Shown here: piece after piece, positions 63,482-64,000 of the stretch
Layout of the letters: every line of letters begins with the position of its first letter
Numbering within the stretch: the first letter of the stretch is position 1
Origin: CAWHHZ01 sp963829355
GTDB lineage: Bacteria > Acidobacteriota > Thermoanaerobaculia > Gp7-AA8 > JAHWKK01
Assembly (NCBI GenBank): GCA_963829355.1
Contig: CAWHHZ010000001.1
Coordinates: 186,001-250,000, forward strand
Direction of reading: 5' to 3'
Length of the DNA: 64,000 nt
Translations under genes and position numbers: made by a program
The notes under the pieces: generated by a model
The model's database searches: none
Told to the model about the DNA's origin: nothing
What the model saw: only the letters and a program-made list of their open reading frames with translations

Positions 63482-64000
63482 TCAGCAGTCGTCAGATTGT
63501 GGACGTTCGTGGACGTGGTGGACGTCTGTGGACGATGTGGACAGAAGCGTGGACTGAGGCGTGGACAGAGGCGTGGACGGAAAGCTGCTCAGAAACTCTC
63601 TTGAAGTTTCTGGTCCACTCTTTCGTCCACGCTTCTGTCCACGCTTCTGTCCACCCAGTCCACCCAGTCCACCATGTCCACAGACGTCCACCCCGTCCAC
63701 AACCTGTCGACTGTCGACTGACGACCGACGACTGCACCCTTGCAGCTCCCGAATGAACGCCCCGGTGCTGACGGGGCGGCCTAGAAACTCCTCCACGATT
63801 GTCTTTGCCTCGGCTTCTCCTCCGCGTGCGAGGATGACCTCTCGGAAGCGGTGGCCGGTGTCGCGGTTCATGATGTCGTCACCGAATACCGAGAGCAGAT
63901 CGTTCGCGATTGTTTCCGACCAGAGATAGCCGTAGTAGCCGGCCGCGTAGCCGCCCGTAATGTGGCCGAACGCGGCCGGAAACATCGTTCCTTCGACATA
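63482..64000 (-). CDS. C-terminus of an M3 family oligopeptidase, cut by window edge
   Basis: Only the last part is inside the window. FGHITGGYAAGYYGYLWSET, IANDLLSVFGDDIMNRDTGH, RFREVILARGGEAEAKTIVE and EFLGRPVSTGAFIRELQG match the C-terminal end of thimet/oligopeptidase A-type M3 zinc peptidases. The HExxH site would lie beyond 64000. The native protein should end near LQG (about 63740), but no stop occurs there and the frame runs about 85 more codons through the GTGGAC array to 63482. Either a slip hides the stop or the tail is truly translated repeat. Confidence 0.85.
   Translation of the reverse strand, partial: YVEGTMFPAAFGHITGGYAAGYYGYLWSETIANDLLSVFGDDIMNRDTGHRFREVILARGGEAEAKTIVEEFLGRPVSTGAFIRELQGCSRRSSVDSRQVVDGVDVCGHGGLGGLGGQKRGQKRGRKSGPETSREFLSSFPSTPLSTPQSTLLSTSSTDVHHVHERPQSDDC
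63499..63700. repeat. GTGGAC/GTCCAC inverted word array, locus 3
   Basis: Left arm of eight or more GTGGAC words (63499-63580), a loop around CTGCTCAGAAACTCTCTTGA, right arm of GTCCAC words (63621-63700) including GTCCACGCTTCT units shared with loci 1 and 2. It is flanked by CAGTCGTCAG and GTCGACTGTCGACTGACGAC words. The array lies between the peroxiredoxin start and the M3 peptidase end, and the peptidase frame runs into it. Confidence 0.9.

Overview
The window is GC-rich, densely packed bacterial chromosome. Alternative complex III (Act), two futalosine/menaquinone enzymes (MqnE, MenG/UbiE), a siroheme-decarboxylase-like fusion, arginine deiminase plus carbamate kinase, and many TPR, HEAT, DUF4097 and acidic-lipoprotein genes fit an Acidobacteriota-like, menaquinone-using, Gram-negative-type organism. 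That assignment is inference from gene content, not from any marker-gene comparison.

Layout. 1-8117 (minus): Act respiratory operon actA-B-C-D-E-F, a small membrane protein and the first codons of a secreted protein. 8536-8975: tmRNA and its terminator. 9.0-15.4 kb: nadC, a response regulator with GGDEF domain, an HPt protein, a PDZ protein and a histidine kinase/response regulator pair. 15.5-19.9 kb: acidic lipoprotein, uvrA, PspC-like and zinc-finger membrane proteins. 20.0-22.1 kb: a repeat-rich island with two back-to-back nucleotidyltransferase/small-protein pairs. 22.1-25.0 kb: translation genes (tsf, rpsB, rpsI, rplM). 25.5-27.7 kb: menG-folD-coaE. 27.8-28.8 kb: three tandem acidic lipoproteins. 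28.9-34.6 kb: hydrolase, mqnE, AhbA/B-like fusion, DUF309, isocitrate dehydrogenase family, AmgK-like kinase. 34.7-40.1 kb: cyclophilin, DUF4097, anti-sigma factor, ECF sigma factor, O-antigen ligase, Trm112. 40.2-45.1 kb: glycosyltransferase, arcA-arcC, DUF971, thiL. 45.2-52.8 kb: TPR proteins and the rnhB-rplS-(rimM-trmD)-khpA-rpsP-ffh translation/SRP cluster. 52.9-60.6 kb: 5'-3' exonuclease, oxidoreductase, HNH nuclease, LVIVD-type protein, methyltransferase, pyrF, PolX. 60.8-64 kb: cation/H+ antiporter with USP domains, a peroxiredoxin and the end of an M3 peptidase.

Three things stand out. (1) The peroxiredoxin at 63024-63458 has one in-frame TGA exactly at its catalytic-cysteine position. 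A 7-bp hairpin starts nine bases after it, so this looks like a selenoprotein. (2) Intergenic space holds several word-built palindromic repeat families (GTGGAC/GTCCAC arrays, GCCCGA/GGGCCC composites, CAGTCGT and GTCGTTGAG arrays, REP-like TCATCCTGAG palindromes). Many sit directly on gene 3' ends. (3) About twenty genes, including essential ones (ffh, thiL, rnhB), are split by single-base frameshifts, mostly between 27.7 and 60.6 kb. This points to consensus indel errors rather than decay. Frameshifted genes are listed as whole CDS spans with approximate break points.
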